Shown here piece by piece: positions 26,722 through 34,316 of a DNA stretch of 40,760 nt (its first letter is position 1; each line of letters starts with the position of its first letter). The notes below the pieces were generated by a model. That model saw only the letters and a program-made list of their open reading frames with translations, ran no database searches and was not told the DNA's origin. The translations under genes were made by a program, and so were the position numbers. Source of the DNA: Deltaproteobacteria bacterium (GTDB lineage: Bacteria; Desulfobacterota; Deferrimicrobia; Deferrimicrobiales; Deferrimicrobiaceae); contig JAKALO010000008.1 in the NCBI GenBank assembly GCA_021824125.1, positions 1 to 40,760 on the forward strand, read 5' to 3'.

Positions 26722-27632
26722 GACGTCCCCCGTAACAGCGCCGCGTTACCCGGGTGGCGGCAGACCAGCAGGTCCGCCCCGGCCGCGAGGCACGCCCAGC
26801 CGGTCGCCTCTTCCCAGCGCGGGCCGCGAACGTCCGGGTCCCCCCAGGAGGGTTCGGACGCGTCGACGGCTTCACGCGCCTTCCACGCGTCCCCGAGGTG
26901 GCACAGGACGGGGCGGGCGAGCATCGCGTCGCCCGAGAGCCCTGCCAGCCGGATGCGCTCAACGATGGAGTAGGTGTATTCCAGGCCGTAGCCGAGCCCT
27001 CCCGTCAGTGGGTCGATCAGGATCCTTTCGGGGGGGACGCCGATGTCCGACAGGAGGAGGTTGATCTGCTTCGCCATGTTGATGTCGATGGGGGACCAGG
27101 AGACGACCCCGTGCCCGTACGCCAGCGCGGCGCCTCCGACGAGCCGGTAATTCTTCTCGTCCGCGTAGGAGAGGAAGACGGGGCGGGGCGCCGCCTCGGC
27201 CACGGCGGGGAACAGCTTCGCGTCGATCTCCTCGTCACCGCACCCGCCCACTATGACGGGGCAGCGGACCGCGGCGAGGACGTCCCTGGCCAATTTCGCG
27301 CCCATGGCGACCGTCTGCGAGCCGTTGTCGGGATGGCAGCCGGAGAGGGAGAGGAAGATGAAACTCGCCCCCCATTCATCCTCGCATGCCCGGGCCAGCG
27401 AGACGGGGTCCTTTTCCCTGCCCCCCAACGCGTGCGCCAGAGAAGGGGGGATCTCGCCGCTTCCCGTCCCGACCTCCATGCCGACCGCGACGGGGTTGTG
27501 CTTCTCACCTTCCGGCGCGAGGGGGAGGGCGTTCTGGCCTCCCACGATGACGGGCGTTCCCCCCTCCGCCGCCGGTAGGGTCACTTCCAGTACGCGTCCG
27601 GGAAACGCCTGTTTCGGGAACGCGACGGTCAT
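26712..27632 (-). CDS. acsD: Corrinoid iron-sulfur protein small (beta) subunit, 306 aa
   Basis: The TIM-barrel partner of AcsC; the heterodimer holds the cobamide between the two subunits. Recognised by VIVGGQNALPL, the GMEVGTGSGEIP region, SGCHPDNGSQ, CPVIVGGCGDEEIDAKLFP and IDPLTGGLGYGLEYTYS. The length is normal for AcsD (about 310 aa). ATG 27632 overlaps the acsB stop (ATGA, 27629-27632); upstream reading frame is acsB shadow. Acts in the cytoplasm with AcsB, AcsC and the methyltransferase AcsE, which is not in this window. Confidence 0.95.
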   Translation of the reverse strand: MTVAFPKQAFPGRVLEVTLPAAEGGTPVIVGGQNALPLAPEGEKHNPVAVGMEVGTGSGEIPPSLAHALGGREKDPVSLARACEDEWGASFIFLSLSGCHPDNGSQTVAMGAKLARDVLAAVRCPVIVGGCGDEEIDAKLFPAVAEAAPRPVFLSYADEKNYRLVGGAALAYGHGVVSWSPIDINMAKQINLLLSDIGVPPERILIDPLTGGLGYGLEYTYSIVERIRLAGLSGDAMLARPVLCHLGDAWKAREAVDASEPSWGDPDVRGPRWEEATGWACLAAGADLLVCRHPGNAALLRGTSWR

Positions 27633-29749
27633 AAAAGGGATGGCATCGACAGCGCCGGGTGCCCCACCTTCACGAGATGCTCGAGCAGCTTGTCGGGGGT
27701 TACAGCTATCGTCTCGTCCGCGATCTTGTCGATAAGGTCCGGCATCCCGATCTCGGCCGCCCTTGCCCGGAGGTCCGCCCCCAGCTGTTCCTTCATCTCC
27801 TTCGTCATCCACACGAGGCGCGGGAGCCCCCCCTCGGCTCCCAGGAACTTCCTGCTGAGAAGGTAGTGCTTCCCCACGCCCATGAAGCCGGGGGTCTGGG
27901 CTCCGCCGCCGACCGAGCCCGCGAGCGTAGAGAAACCCATCCCGCACGGCGTTTCCGCGCCGGCGAACTCCCGGTTGACCGCCATGACCCCGTTGGCCTC
28001 GGGGATCACCGCGAGGATGCATTCGAAACAACCGCAGGAGGTCATGGGAGCGTCCATGATCGAGTACAGGTTGAAGCCGGGCACCGTGTTGCGGGAGTGC
28101 TCCCGGACGAACGCGTTCACCCCGTCCCACGCTCCCTTGACGGAATTCAGCACGGCGCCCTTTTTCACGGGCTGGTTCGGCCCCGTGGGGGTTATCTCGT
28201 AGCCCGCTTTTCCGTCGAGCCAGTTTATGGCGCCGCACAGGCCGAGCCGCTCCGGCGCGACTATGCAGACGTGGTTGGGAGCGAACGACTGGCAGAGCGT
28301 GCAGGAGTAGAACTCCTCCACGGCGTCGTCGGTCAGGGTCCGCGCCCGCGCGTCGCGCTCGGCGTAGATGGTCTTCGCGTGCGCGAGCCCCGCAAGGACG
28401 TCCTCCTCGCGGGTGTGGATCGTCACGGACACCTTGTCGACGATGTTCTCGAAGTCCGCGTGGATCTTGGCGTAGAGCATCATCCCCAGGTCGGACAGCG
28501 TGAACCCCCTTGAAACGGCCTCGTCGGACACGCGGATCCAGGTGGTGTCGCGCTGGGCCACGTGCATCGTGCCTTCCCCGTAGTTGACGATGCGGTGGAT
28601 CCGCCGTTCCAGGACCGACTCGAAGTCCTTCTGCATCCGGTTCCCGGCGACCGTTACGACGATGCCCAGTGGGAGCGTCCCACCTTTCGGGATCCCGGCG
28701 ATGTCGGGCCCCACGACCGTGATCTCCTTGTCGCGCACTTCCGTTAGAGGGGCGCTCGTCACCAGTTCGTACGCAGTCGCGCGGCCGCCGCCGAACTCCG
28801 CGTGGGTGTCGGATTTCCTTATACGCTCCCCCTCGTACGCGGGGCCGAACGCGATGGGGATCGGGACCTTGACGATCTTGACCTTGATTCCGCGCGCCTC
28901 CATCCCCGACCGGACCATTTCCTCTCCGGCGGCGCGACGGAAAAGGAGGCCGGGGATTTCCGGAAGTTCCTGGTCCGTGAAGACGGGGAAACCTGCCTTC
29001 ATCGCGCCGGCCGCCACGGCAAGAGCGATGTCGTCCAGGGGACCCAGCGCGCAGACGAAAGCCTTGACCCGGTTGGCCAGGTAGCCGTACATCGCGTCCG
29101 CCTGGCCGCGGCCCAGGCCCCCGAAGGTGAGGCCCGCCCGCACCGCGAAGTTGACGGCGTGGATGACCGCGGGAAGCGGTCCGAGGGGGAAGGTCCTGAA
29201 GTCGTCCCCGAGCTTGACCCCCGCTTTCTCCGCCTGGCCGACCAGCCCCCCCGCGAGAAAGACGAGAAGCCCGATCTCCTGGAACTGCCGGATCATGGCG
29301 GCGGCCGCCGCGGGATCGTCGGCTTTGCCGACCGCCACCGCTACGCCCGGCACCGAGCCGTCGACCATGAAGATGCCCAGCTTGCGCAGGATCGAATCGG
29401 GGATGAACCCCGTGGAAGGTGGCGGGAAAGGGTTGCCGCCCTTGTGGGAAAGGGCTCCCAGCACCTCGGCGGCCAGAAGCGTCGCCGCCCCCGCGTCGAG
29501 CGCGTTGGCGAGCGTGGGCGGTTTCCGGATGAGCCCTTCCGCCAGCGATAGGACCGGCTCCGCGTCGGCGAGGGCACGGACCTTCATGTCCGTCAGGCCG
29601 AAAACGACCGGAAGCTCGTACGCGGTTTCGGGGTAGCCGAGCGGTGCGTCACCGCCGCGCCGCCCCAGGTTGTAGTCCAGGGACGACCGCGCCAGGGAGA
29701 GCACGCTTCCAGCCCCCCGCATGCATGAGTCGAAAAAGTGTCCCGTCAT
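27629..29749 (-). CDS. acsB: Acetyl-CoA synthase, bacterial type, 706 aa
   Basis: Joins CO, a CFeSP-bound methyl group and CoA into acetyl-CoA (or cleaves it in reverse) at the A-cluster. Ligands for the [4Fe-4S] part are C483, C486, C495 and C505, and the distal nickel is held by C572-G-C574 (TSCGCFEC). The spacings are identical to Moorella C506, C509, C518, C528, C595 and C597. Full length with the N-terminal domain 1 (residues 1-310), which docks onto CODH and is missing from archaeal CdhC, so this is the bacterial form. ATG 29749 has only a weak AAAGAG site; the stop of an exported-protein gene lies 9 bases upstream, so it may be part of a longer transcript. Confidence 0.97.
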   Translation of the reverse strand: MTGHFFDSCMRGAGSVLSLARSSLDYNLGRRGGDAPLGYPETAYELPVVFGLTDMKVRALADAEPVLSLAEGLIRKPPTLANALDAGAATLLAAEVLGALSHKGGNPFPPPSTGFIPDSILRKLGIFMVDGSVPGVAVAVGKADDPAAAAAMIRQFQEIGLLVFLAGGLVGQAEKAGVKLGDDFRTFPLGPLPAVIHAVNFAVRAGLTFGGLGRGQADAMYGYLANRVKAFVCALGPLDDIALAVAAGAMKAGFPVFTDQELPEIPGLLFRRAAGEEMVRSGMEARGIKVKIVKVPIPIAFGPAYEGERIRKSDTHAEFGGGRATAYELVTSAPLTEVRDKEITVVGPDIAGIPKGGTLPLGIVVTVAGNRMQKDFESVLERRIHRIVNYGEGTMHVAQRDTTWIRVSDEAVSRGFTLSDLGMMLYAKIHADFENIVDKVSVTIHTREEDVLAGLAHAKTIYAERDARARTLTDDAVEEFYSCTLCQSFAPNHVCIVAPERLGLCGAINWLDGKAGYEITPTGPNQPVKKGAVLNSVKGAWDGVNAFVREHSRNTVPGFNLYSIMDAPMTSCGCFECILAVIPEANGVMAVNREFAGAETPCGMGFSTLAGSVGGGAQTPGFMGVGKHYLLSRKFLGAEGGLPRLVWMTKEMKEQLGADLRARAAEIGMPDLIDKIADETIAVTPDKLLEHLVKVGHPALSMPSLL

Positions 29750-29758
29750 ATAGGCTCT

Positions 29759-30613
29759 TTACTGCATCAGCGCCGCGTTCCGGTTCGACAGCTCGATGGA
29801 GGTGCCGGTTCCCCGGACCGCGACTGGAAGATCCCATACTATCTGCCGGTTCCGGTAGAGCATCCGGGCGTACAGGAAGTAGAGGCCGTTGCCCAGGGTG
29901 ATCTCCGCCGACCCGTCGTCCCCGAGCGGGATGTTTTCGATCCGGATACCCTTGAGAGACTCATCTATCACCGAAGAGGTCCGGATGTCGTTCTCCTTGC
30001 CGATGACGAGGTTGGTCACCAGGTCGTAGTATAGGCTCTTGTATAGCAGTTCGTACCGCTCCACTATGGAGGAAAGCAGCACGATCTCCTCCTTGGGCAT
30101 CTTCGAGACGACCCCCCAGCCTTTATTCGTGAAACGGTCCGTCGGCGGCAGGTGGAGGTATTCGCGCATCGCGTCGGAGATGTTCCCTATACGTTCGACC
30201 GTCCCTTCGTGGGCCCGTTCGGAGGGCGTCTTCCCGTCCGGGAACGTGAACTCCTTGGGGTCGATGTTGAGAAGATAGAGGCGGGTGTTCTTGCCGACGA
30301 CGAAGCCTTCCGTGCCGAGATAGAAGCCCACCTTCACCCGGAGCTTTCCCTCCGTCAGGGGGGAGGGGACCCCCGGCGCAGAAGTCAGGATTTCGAGGAT
30401 GTTGCCCCGGCGCGTCCATTTCACCTTGGTGTGGGTGTAGTTCTCGAGGATCCAGGCGGGGACGAAGACCTCGTCCTTTACTGCGATCGCCTTGGCGTCG
30501 AGCGGTATGCCGTCCACGATGATCGGGATGTCCGCCTGCGCAAGCGCCGTCGAGCCGAAAGCGAGGAGAATAAGAGCGGCCAGGAAAAAGATTCGGCAAG
30601 GGGGACGTTTCAT
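29759..30613 (-). CDS. Exported protein of unknown function heading the acs operon, 284 aa
   Basis: A cleavable signal peptide (MKRPP, hydrophobic 9-22, ALAQA) indicates export. Residues about 28-80 (IIVDGIPLDAKAIAVKDEVF, then VPAWILENY and LEILTSA) resemble a copper amine oxidase N-terminal-like stalk domain, a beta-rich ligand or wall-binding module. The remaining 200 residues include GFYLGTEGFVVGKNTRLYLL and a helical middle part, with no family I recognise. Start ATG 30613 has GGAGGC upstream. The gene shares orientation and a 9-base gap with acsB, so co-transcription is likely, yet an envelope protein has no obvious place in a cytoplasmic pathway. Confidence 0.75.
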   Translation of the reverse strand: MKRPPCRIFFLAALILLAFGSTALAQADIPIIVDGIPLDAKAIAVKDEVFVPAWILENYTHTKVKWTRRGNILEILTSAPGVPSPLTEGKLRVKVGFYLGTEGFVVGKNTRLYLLNIDPKEFTFPDGKTPSERAHEGTVERIGNISDAMREYLHLPPTDRFTNKGWGVVSKMPKEEIVLLSSIVERYELLYKSLYYDLVTNLVIGKENDIRTSSVIDESLKGIRIENIPLGDDGSAEITLGNGLYFLYARMLYRNRQIVWDLPVAVRGTGTSIELSNRNAALMQ

Positions 30614-30696
30614 AGCTGCCTCCGGGTGGCGATCACCTGTCGAACGATAAGGATACCCGACCAATGATACTTCCATACCGGTCGTTGCGGAAGGGT

Positions 30697-30724
30697 CTAA
30701 TAATTCCGATTGTGCTATTGTTAA
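30697..30724 (-). promoter_or_regulatory. Candidate promoter for the exported-protein/acs operon
   Basis: On the minus strand TTAACA (30719-30724) and TATTAG (30697-30702) are spaced by 16 bases, in the AT-rich 153-base gap between divergent genes. It would start the transcript about 80 bases before the exported-protein gene. Consensus match is moderate. Confidence 0.35.
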
Positions 30725-30733
30725 ATTTTTAAC
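30720..30733. promoter_or_regulatory. GTTAAA-TT-TTTAAC inverted repeat between divergent genes
   Basis: GTTAAA (30720-30725) and TTTAAC (30728-30733) form a perfect inverted repeat with a two-base centre, overlapping the -35 element of the candidate minus-strand promoter and 34 bases before the PIG-L start. A regulator binding here could affect both directions, but AT-rich palindromes of this size are not rare. Confidence 0.3.
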
Positions 30734-30766
30734 GAAGGCGGACGGAATCGGAAAGGGTTTCCGGGG

Positions 30767-31549
30767 ATGAAACGAAGGATCCTGCTCCTCCTGGCCCACC
30801 CCGACGACGAGACGTTCGGCCCGGGGGGCACCATAGCGAAATATTCCGGCGAGGGAGCGGACGTCTACCTCGCGACGGCGACGAAGGGGCAGGCCGGGAT
30901 GGTGGGGGAGCCGCCGGTCACCGACCGCGAGCACCTTGGGGATGTACGCGCGGCGGAACTCCTCTGCGCGGCGGGCATTCTCGGCATCCGCGAGGTGGTT
31001 TTCCTCGGGTTCGTGGACGGCCGGCTCGTCGACACCCCCCGGGAAAAGCTTGTGGAGAAGTCGGTGGAGCAGATCCGCCGGATTCGCCCCCACGTGATCA
31101 TAGGCTTCGGCCCTGGCGGGATCTCCCGGCATCCGGACCATGTGACGATGTGCGAGGTTGCGCTCGATGCGTTCGACGCGTCGGCGGATCCTTCCCGCTT
31201 CCCCGGCCAGCTGGTCGGCGGGATCACCCCGTGGGCGCCGTACAAGCTCTATCAATACGAGATTGCGCAGGAGGTCCTCGCGGCGTGGAACGTCCCGCTG
31301 GAGGGTGTCCCGCGCGGGAAGATCACAACGGTCATCGACACGTCGGCCTGCATCGACAGGAAGGTCGCCGCTTTCTTCTGCCACAAGACCCAGTCGAAGG
31401 ACTACACGCGTATACTCGCACGGGAGGGATACAGGGAATTCGCGCGCCGTGAGACCTACGTGCTTGCGAGGACACTGCTTCCCGTCGGCGAGCTCCCTGA
31501 GCGCGACCTGTTCGACGGAATACCTGAAGGGGAGGCGGAACGCGAATGA
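30767..31549 (+). CDS. PIG-L/LmbE family zinc deacetylase, 260 aa
   Basis: A zinc-dependent N-acetyl-sugar deacetylase of the LmbE/MshB/BshB fold. The zinc and catalytic motifs are AHPDDE (H11, D13, D14) and SRHPDHV (H122-P-D-H125). Relatives act on GlcNAc-inositol, GlcNAc-malate (bacillithiol) or lipid-linked sugars, so the substrate is open. The stop overlaps the next gene's ATG by four bases (ATGA, 31546-31549), coupling it to a YchF-like ATPase. A GGGG site before ATG 30767 is weak. Confidence 0.9.
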   Translation: MKRRILLLLAHPDDETFGPGGTIAKYSGEGADVYLATATKGQAGMVGEPPVTDREHLGDVRAAELLCAAGILGIREVVFLGFVDGRLVDTPREKLVEKSVEQIRRIRPHVIIGFGPGGISRHPDHVTMCEVALDAFDASADPSRFPGQLVGGITPWAPYKLYQYEIAQEVLAAWNVPLEGVPRGKITTVIDTSACIDRKVAAFFCHKTQSKDYTRILAREGYREFARRETYVLARTLLPVGELPERDLFDGIPEGEAERE

Positions 31550-32586
31550 GGGTGGGAATATTCGGAAACACCGGTGTCGGTAAAAGCACCCTCTTCCGCG
31601 CCCTGTCCGGCGCGGGGGAGACCGGCGCGAAGGGGCTTTCCGCCGGGGTCTGCACGATCCGCGTCCCCGACGACCGGGTGGACCGCCTGTCCGGAGTCTA
31701 CCATCCGAAGAAAACGACCTACGTCTCGCTGACCTTCGAGGACGTCGACACGAAGGAGGGGGAGCTGCTCCCGCCGGACGCACTGGCGAAAATAAAGGGA
31801 GTCGAGGTCCTTGCCATCGTCCTTCGCGGATTCTCCGACGACTTCCACCCGGCGCCCGCCGGCGGGCTGGATCCGGTCAGGGAATTTCGTGGGATCGAGT
31901 CCGGGCTGACGCTTTCCGATTACCTCATCGCGCAGAAGAGAATCGAGCGTATGACCAAGGAGGCGAGGCGCGACGCGGAATGGACCACCCTGCAGAAGGC
32001 GGTTTCCTCCCTGGAGAGAGAGGTTCCCCTGCGCCGGGTCGGCTTCACGGGGGAGGAGGCGCGCATCCTTTCGGGATTCCGGTTCGTCAGCCGGACGCCG
32101 CTGCTCCTCGTTCTTAACGTGGGGGAAAAAGATCTGGACGCCGAAGCGTATCCCGAGCTGGACGCCCTGGCAACCGACCGGGGAATCCCCCTCATCCGCC
32201 TTTCGGCGAAGGTCGAGGAGGAAATTTCACAGCTCTCCACCGCCGAGCAGGCCGATTTCCTTCGGGAGATGGGGATTTCCCGAAGCGCGAGGGACAAGTT
32301 CGTCCGAGGGGCCTTCGACGCCATGGATTATATCTGCTTCATGACGGTGGGCGATGACGAGGTCCGGGCCTGGAACATCCAGCGTGGAACGAATGCGCTG
32401 GCGGCGGCCGGAAAAATACACTCCGACCTTGAAAAGGGTTTTATAAGGGCTGAAGTTATCGAATGTGAAGATTTTTTACGTTGTGGGTCGATGGCGAAAG
32501 CGAAAAGCGAGGGGAAACTCCGCCTGGAGGGAAAGGAATACGTCGTCCGGGACGGCGATATCTTCCACGTCCGGTTTAACGTGTAA
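31546..32586 (+). CDS. Divergent YchF/OLA1-like ATPase with C-terminal TGS domain, 346 aa
   Basis: The P-loop is GNTGVGKST (7-15). The base-specificity motif is NVGE (191-194) instead of NKxD, as in YchF/OLA1, which prefer ATP over GTP. The C-terminus (about 265-346, DUF933/TGS) ends in VVRDGDIFHVRFNV, nearly the YchF ending. The central G3 region differs: YchF has DIAGLVxGAS, here FEDVDTKEGELL, without the DxAG core, so nucleotide switching is probably altered. Canonical YchF is about 363 aa and binds ribosomes; this shorter paralogue may have another client. Translationally coupled to the PIG-L gene. Confidence 0.85.
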   Translation: MRVGIFGNTGVGKSTLFRALSGAGETGAKGLSAGVCTIRVPDDRVDRLSGVYHPKKTTYVSLTFEDVDTKEGELLPPDALAKIKGVEVLAIVLRGFSDDFHPAPAGGLDPVREFRGIESGLTLSDYLIAQKRIERMTKEARRDAEWTTLQKAVSSLEREVPLRRVGFTGEEARILSGFRFVSRTPLLLVLNVGEKDLDAEAYPELDALATDRGIPLIRLSAKVEEEISQLSTAEQADFLREMGISRSARDKFVRGAFDAMDYICFMTVGDDEVRAWNIQRGTNALAAAGKIHSDLEKGFIRAEVIECEDFLRCGSMAKAKSEGKLRLEGKEYVVRDGDIFHVRFNV

Positions 32587-32643
32587 ATCCCTCCGGGGTA
32601 ACGGGGGGGAAAAAAAACAGTAAAGATTTCTCCCGGTTCTCCG

Positions 32644-33777
32644 ATGAGTAATACGATGCATGCGACGGGCGCGGGGAGCGCGGGCAATGACGTTTTGCTG
32701 AAGGCGGGCGCCGGCAGGAGGATTCTCGTTGTCGACGACGAGGAGTTCATCCGCGCGCTAGTACGGGAACGACTTGAAATAGCGGGGTATTCCGTGGAGG
32801 AGGCCTGCAACGGCAAGGACGCCTTGTCCAGGCTATCCGCCGGCAAATTCCAGGTTCTCCTCACGGACATCCGGATGCCGGAGATGGACGGGATCGCGTT
32901 TCTCCGGGAGGCGACCAGGTTATATTCGGATGTCGCCGGCATCGTGATGTCGGCCCACGCCGAGCTCGACACCGCCGTTTCCGCCTTGAAGATCGGCGCG
33001 TGCGACTACATCACCAAGCCGTTCAACTTCGACGTCCTGCTCATCACGATCGAAAACGCGATCAGGAAAAAGGCCATCGAAAGGGAGCTCGAGGACTACC
33101 GGCAGAACCTGGAGTTGAAGGTCAAGGAGCAGACGGACCTCATCAACCAGGTGTACGTCCGCTCGATCGACGCGCTGATCAAGGCGCTGGAGGCAAAGGA
33201 TTACTACACACGCGGCCATTCACAGCGGGTGACGATGTACTCCGTGGCGATAGGGAAGGCGATGGGCCTTCCCGGGGAGCGGGTCGACCTTCTCAGGCAG
33301 GCCTCGGTCCTGCACGACCTTGGGAAGATCGGCGTCCGGGAGGAGATCCTCAACAAGCCGGGACGGCTGACGGAAGAGGAGTTCAAGGAGATAACCCTGC
33401 ACCCCGGGGTGGCCGTCAACATCCTCGAACCGATCCCGTACTTCAAGCCCCTGCTTCCGGCGATCCTGCACCACCACGAGCGGTTCGACGGCAAGGGCTA
33501 CCCGGACCGGCTCGCGGGCGAGGACATCCCCCTGGAATCCCGCATCATGGCGATCGCGGACACCTTCGACGCCATGACCTCCACCCGCGCATACCGAAAG
33601 GCGCTTTCGCTGGAGGCCGCCAACGCGGAGATCGTCAAGTGTTCGGGGACGCAGTTCGACCCGGACATCGTGCCCGTCTTCATGGCGGTTCAGGGGAGGA
33701 TCGAAATCCTGGTCGAGATGACCGACCTGATCATGCCGGAAGGGAACGTGGACGCGATCTTCGCCCACCCGGCCTGA
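32644..33777 (+). CDS. Response regulator with HD-GYP c-di-GMP phosphodiesterase, 377 aa
   Basis: A receiver domain (about 25-145, D75 in LLTDIRMPEMDG, switch and K125 in ITKPF) is joined by a short coiled coil (about 145-170) to an HD-GYP domain with HDLGKIG (H224, D225), HHHERFDGKGYPDRLAG (GYP at 285-287) and ADTFDAMTS. All metal-binding residues are intact, so active hydrolysis of cyclic-di-GMP is expected, lowering this second messenger and favouring motility over biofilm. No dedicated kinase is adjacent; the many kinases in the window are possible partners. Its stop overlaps the AMMECR1 start by one base (TGATG). Confidence 0.94.
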   Translation: MSNTMHATGAGSAGNDVLLKAGAGRRILVVDDEEFIRALVRERLEIAGYSVEEACNGKDALSRLSAGKFQVLLTDIRMPEMDGIAFLREATRLYSDVAGIVMSAHAELDTAVSALKIGACDYITKPFNFDVLLITIENAIRKKAIERELEDYRQNLELKVKEQTDLINQVYVRSIDALIKALEAKDYYTRGHSQRVTMYSVAIGKAMGLPGERVDLLRQASVLHDLGKIGVREEILNKPGRLTEEEFKEITLHPGVAVNILEPIPYFKPLLPAILHHHERFDGKGYPDRLAGEDIPLESRIMAIADTFDAMTSTRAYRKALSLEAANAEIVKCSGTQFDPDIVPVFMAVQGRIEILVEMTDLIMPEGNVDAIFAHPA

Positions 33778-34316
33778 TGCCCTACCTTGCGGAAGGGGAA
33801 AGGAAGGAGCTGCTGGCGATAGCCCGCCGCGCGGCGGTCTCCTGGGTCAGGAAAGGGAAGGTCCCGCAGGAAAACCCTCCTCCCGGAAATCTTGTCGCGC
33901 CCGGCGCGGCGTTCGTGACCCTCACCCGCAAGGGGCGGCTTCGCGGGTGCATCGGGTACACCGAGGCGTCGGTCTCCCTCTTCAAGACGGTCCAGGAGTG
34001 CGCCGTCGCCGCGGCCACGGAGGACCCCCGGTTCCCCCCCGTTGGGCCTGCGGAGGTTGACGCCATCCGGATCGAGATCTCGGTCCTGACCCCGCTGGCG
34101 CAGATCAGGCCCGTGGAGGTGGAAGTCGGCGTCCACGGCCTCCTGGTCAGGAAAGGCGGCCGGCGGGGCCTGCTGTTGCCGCAGGTGGCCGTCGAGCACG
34201 GCTGGGACCGCGAGGCGTTTCTTTCCGCGGTTTGCGAGAAGGCGGGTCTCCCGCGGGACGCGTGGCGGAGCGGCGCGGAACTGTATTCCTTTACCGCCGA
34301 GGTGTTCGGGGAGTAG
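33777..34316 (+). CDS. AMMECR1-domain protein (AmmeMemoRadiSam protein A), 179 aa
   Basis: An AMMECR1 family protein, known by the block LRGCIGYTE (C58) with the preceding FVTLTRKGRLRG and later EDPRFPPVGPAEV, IRIEISVLTPL and LLLPQVAVEHGWDREAFL. The biochemical role is unresolved. In many genomes it occurs with a MEMO protein and a radical SAM enzyme; neither is beside it here. ATG 33777 overlaps the stop of the HD-GYP gene by one base. The 3' end overlaps the convergent acyl-CoA-synthetase gene by 26 bases. Confidence 0.92.
   Translation: MPYLAEGERKELLAIARRAAVSWVRKGKVPQENPPPGNLVAPGAAFVTLTRKGRLRGCIGYTEASVSLFKTVQECAVAAATEDPRFPPVGPAEVDAIRIEISVLTPLAQIRPVEVEVGVHGLLVRKGGRRGLLLPQVAVEHGWDREAFLSAVCEKAGLPRDAWRSGAELYSFTAEVFGE

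Noticed and set aside
25525-26973. 482-residue plus-strand frame over acsC
   Set aside because: Antisense shadow; acsC on the minus strand has all cluster cysteines.
32587-32643. G-run/A-run stretch between the YchF-like and HD-GYP genes as a terminator
   Set aside because: No stem precedes the homopolymers, and they are purine runs on the coding strand, not a T-tract.
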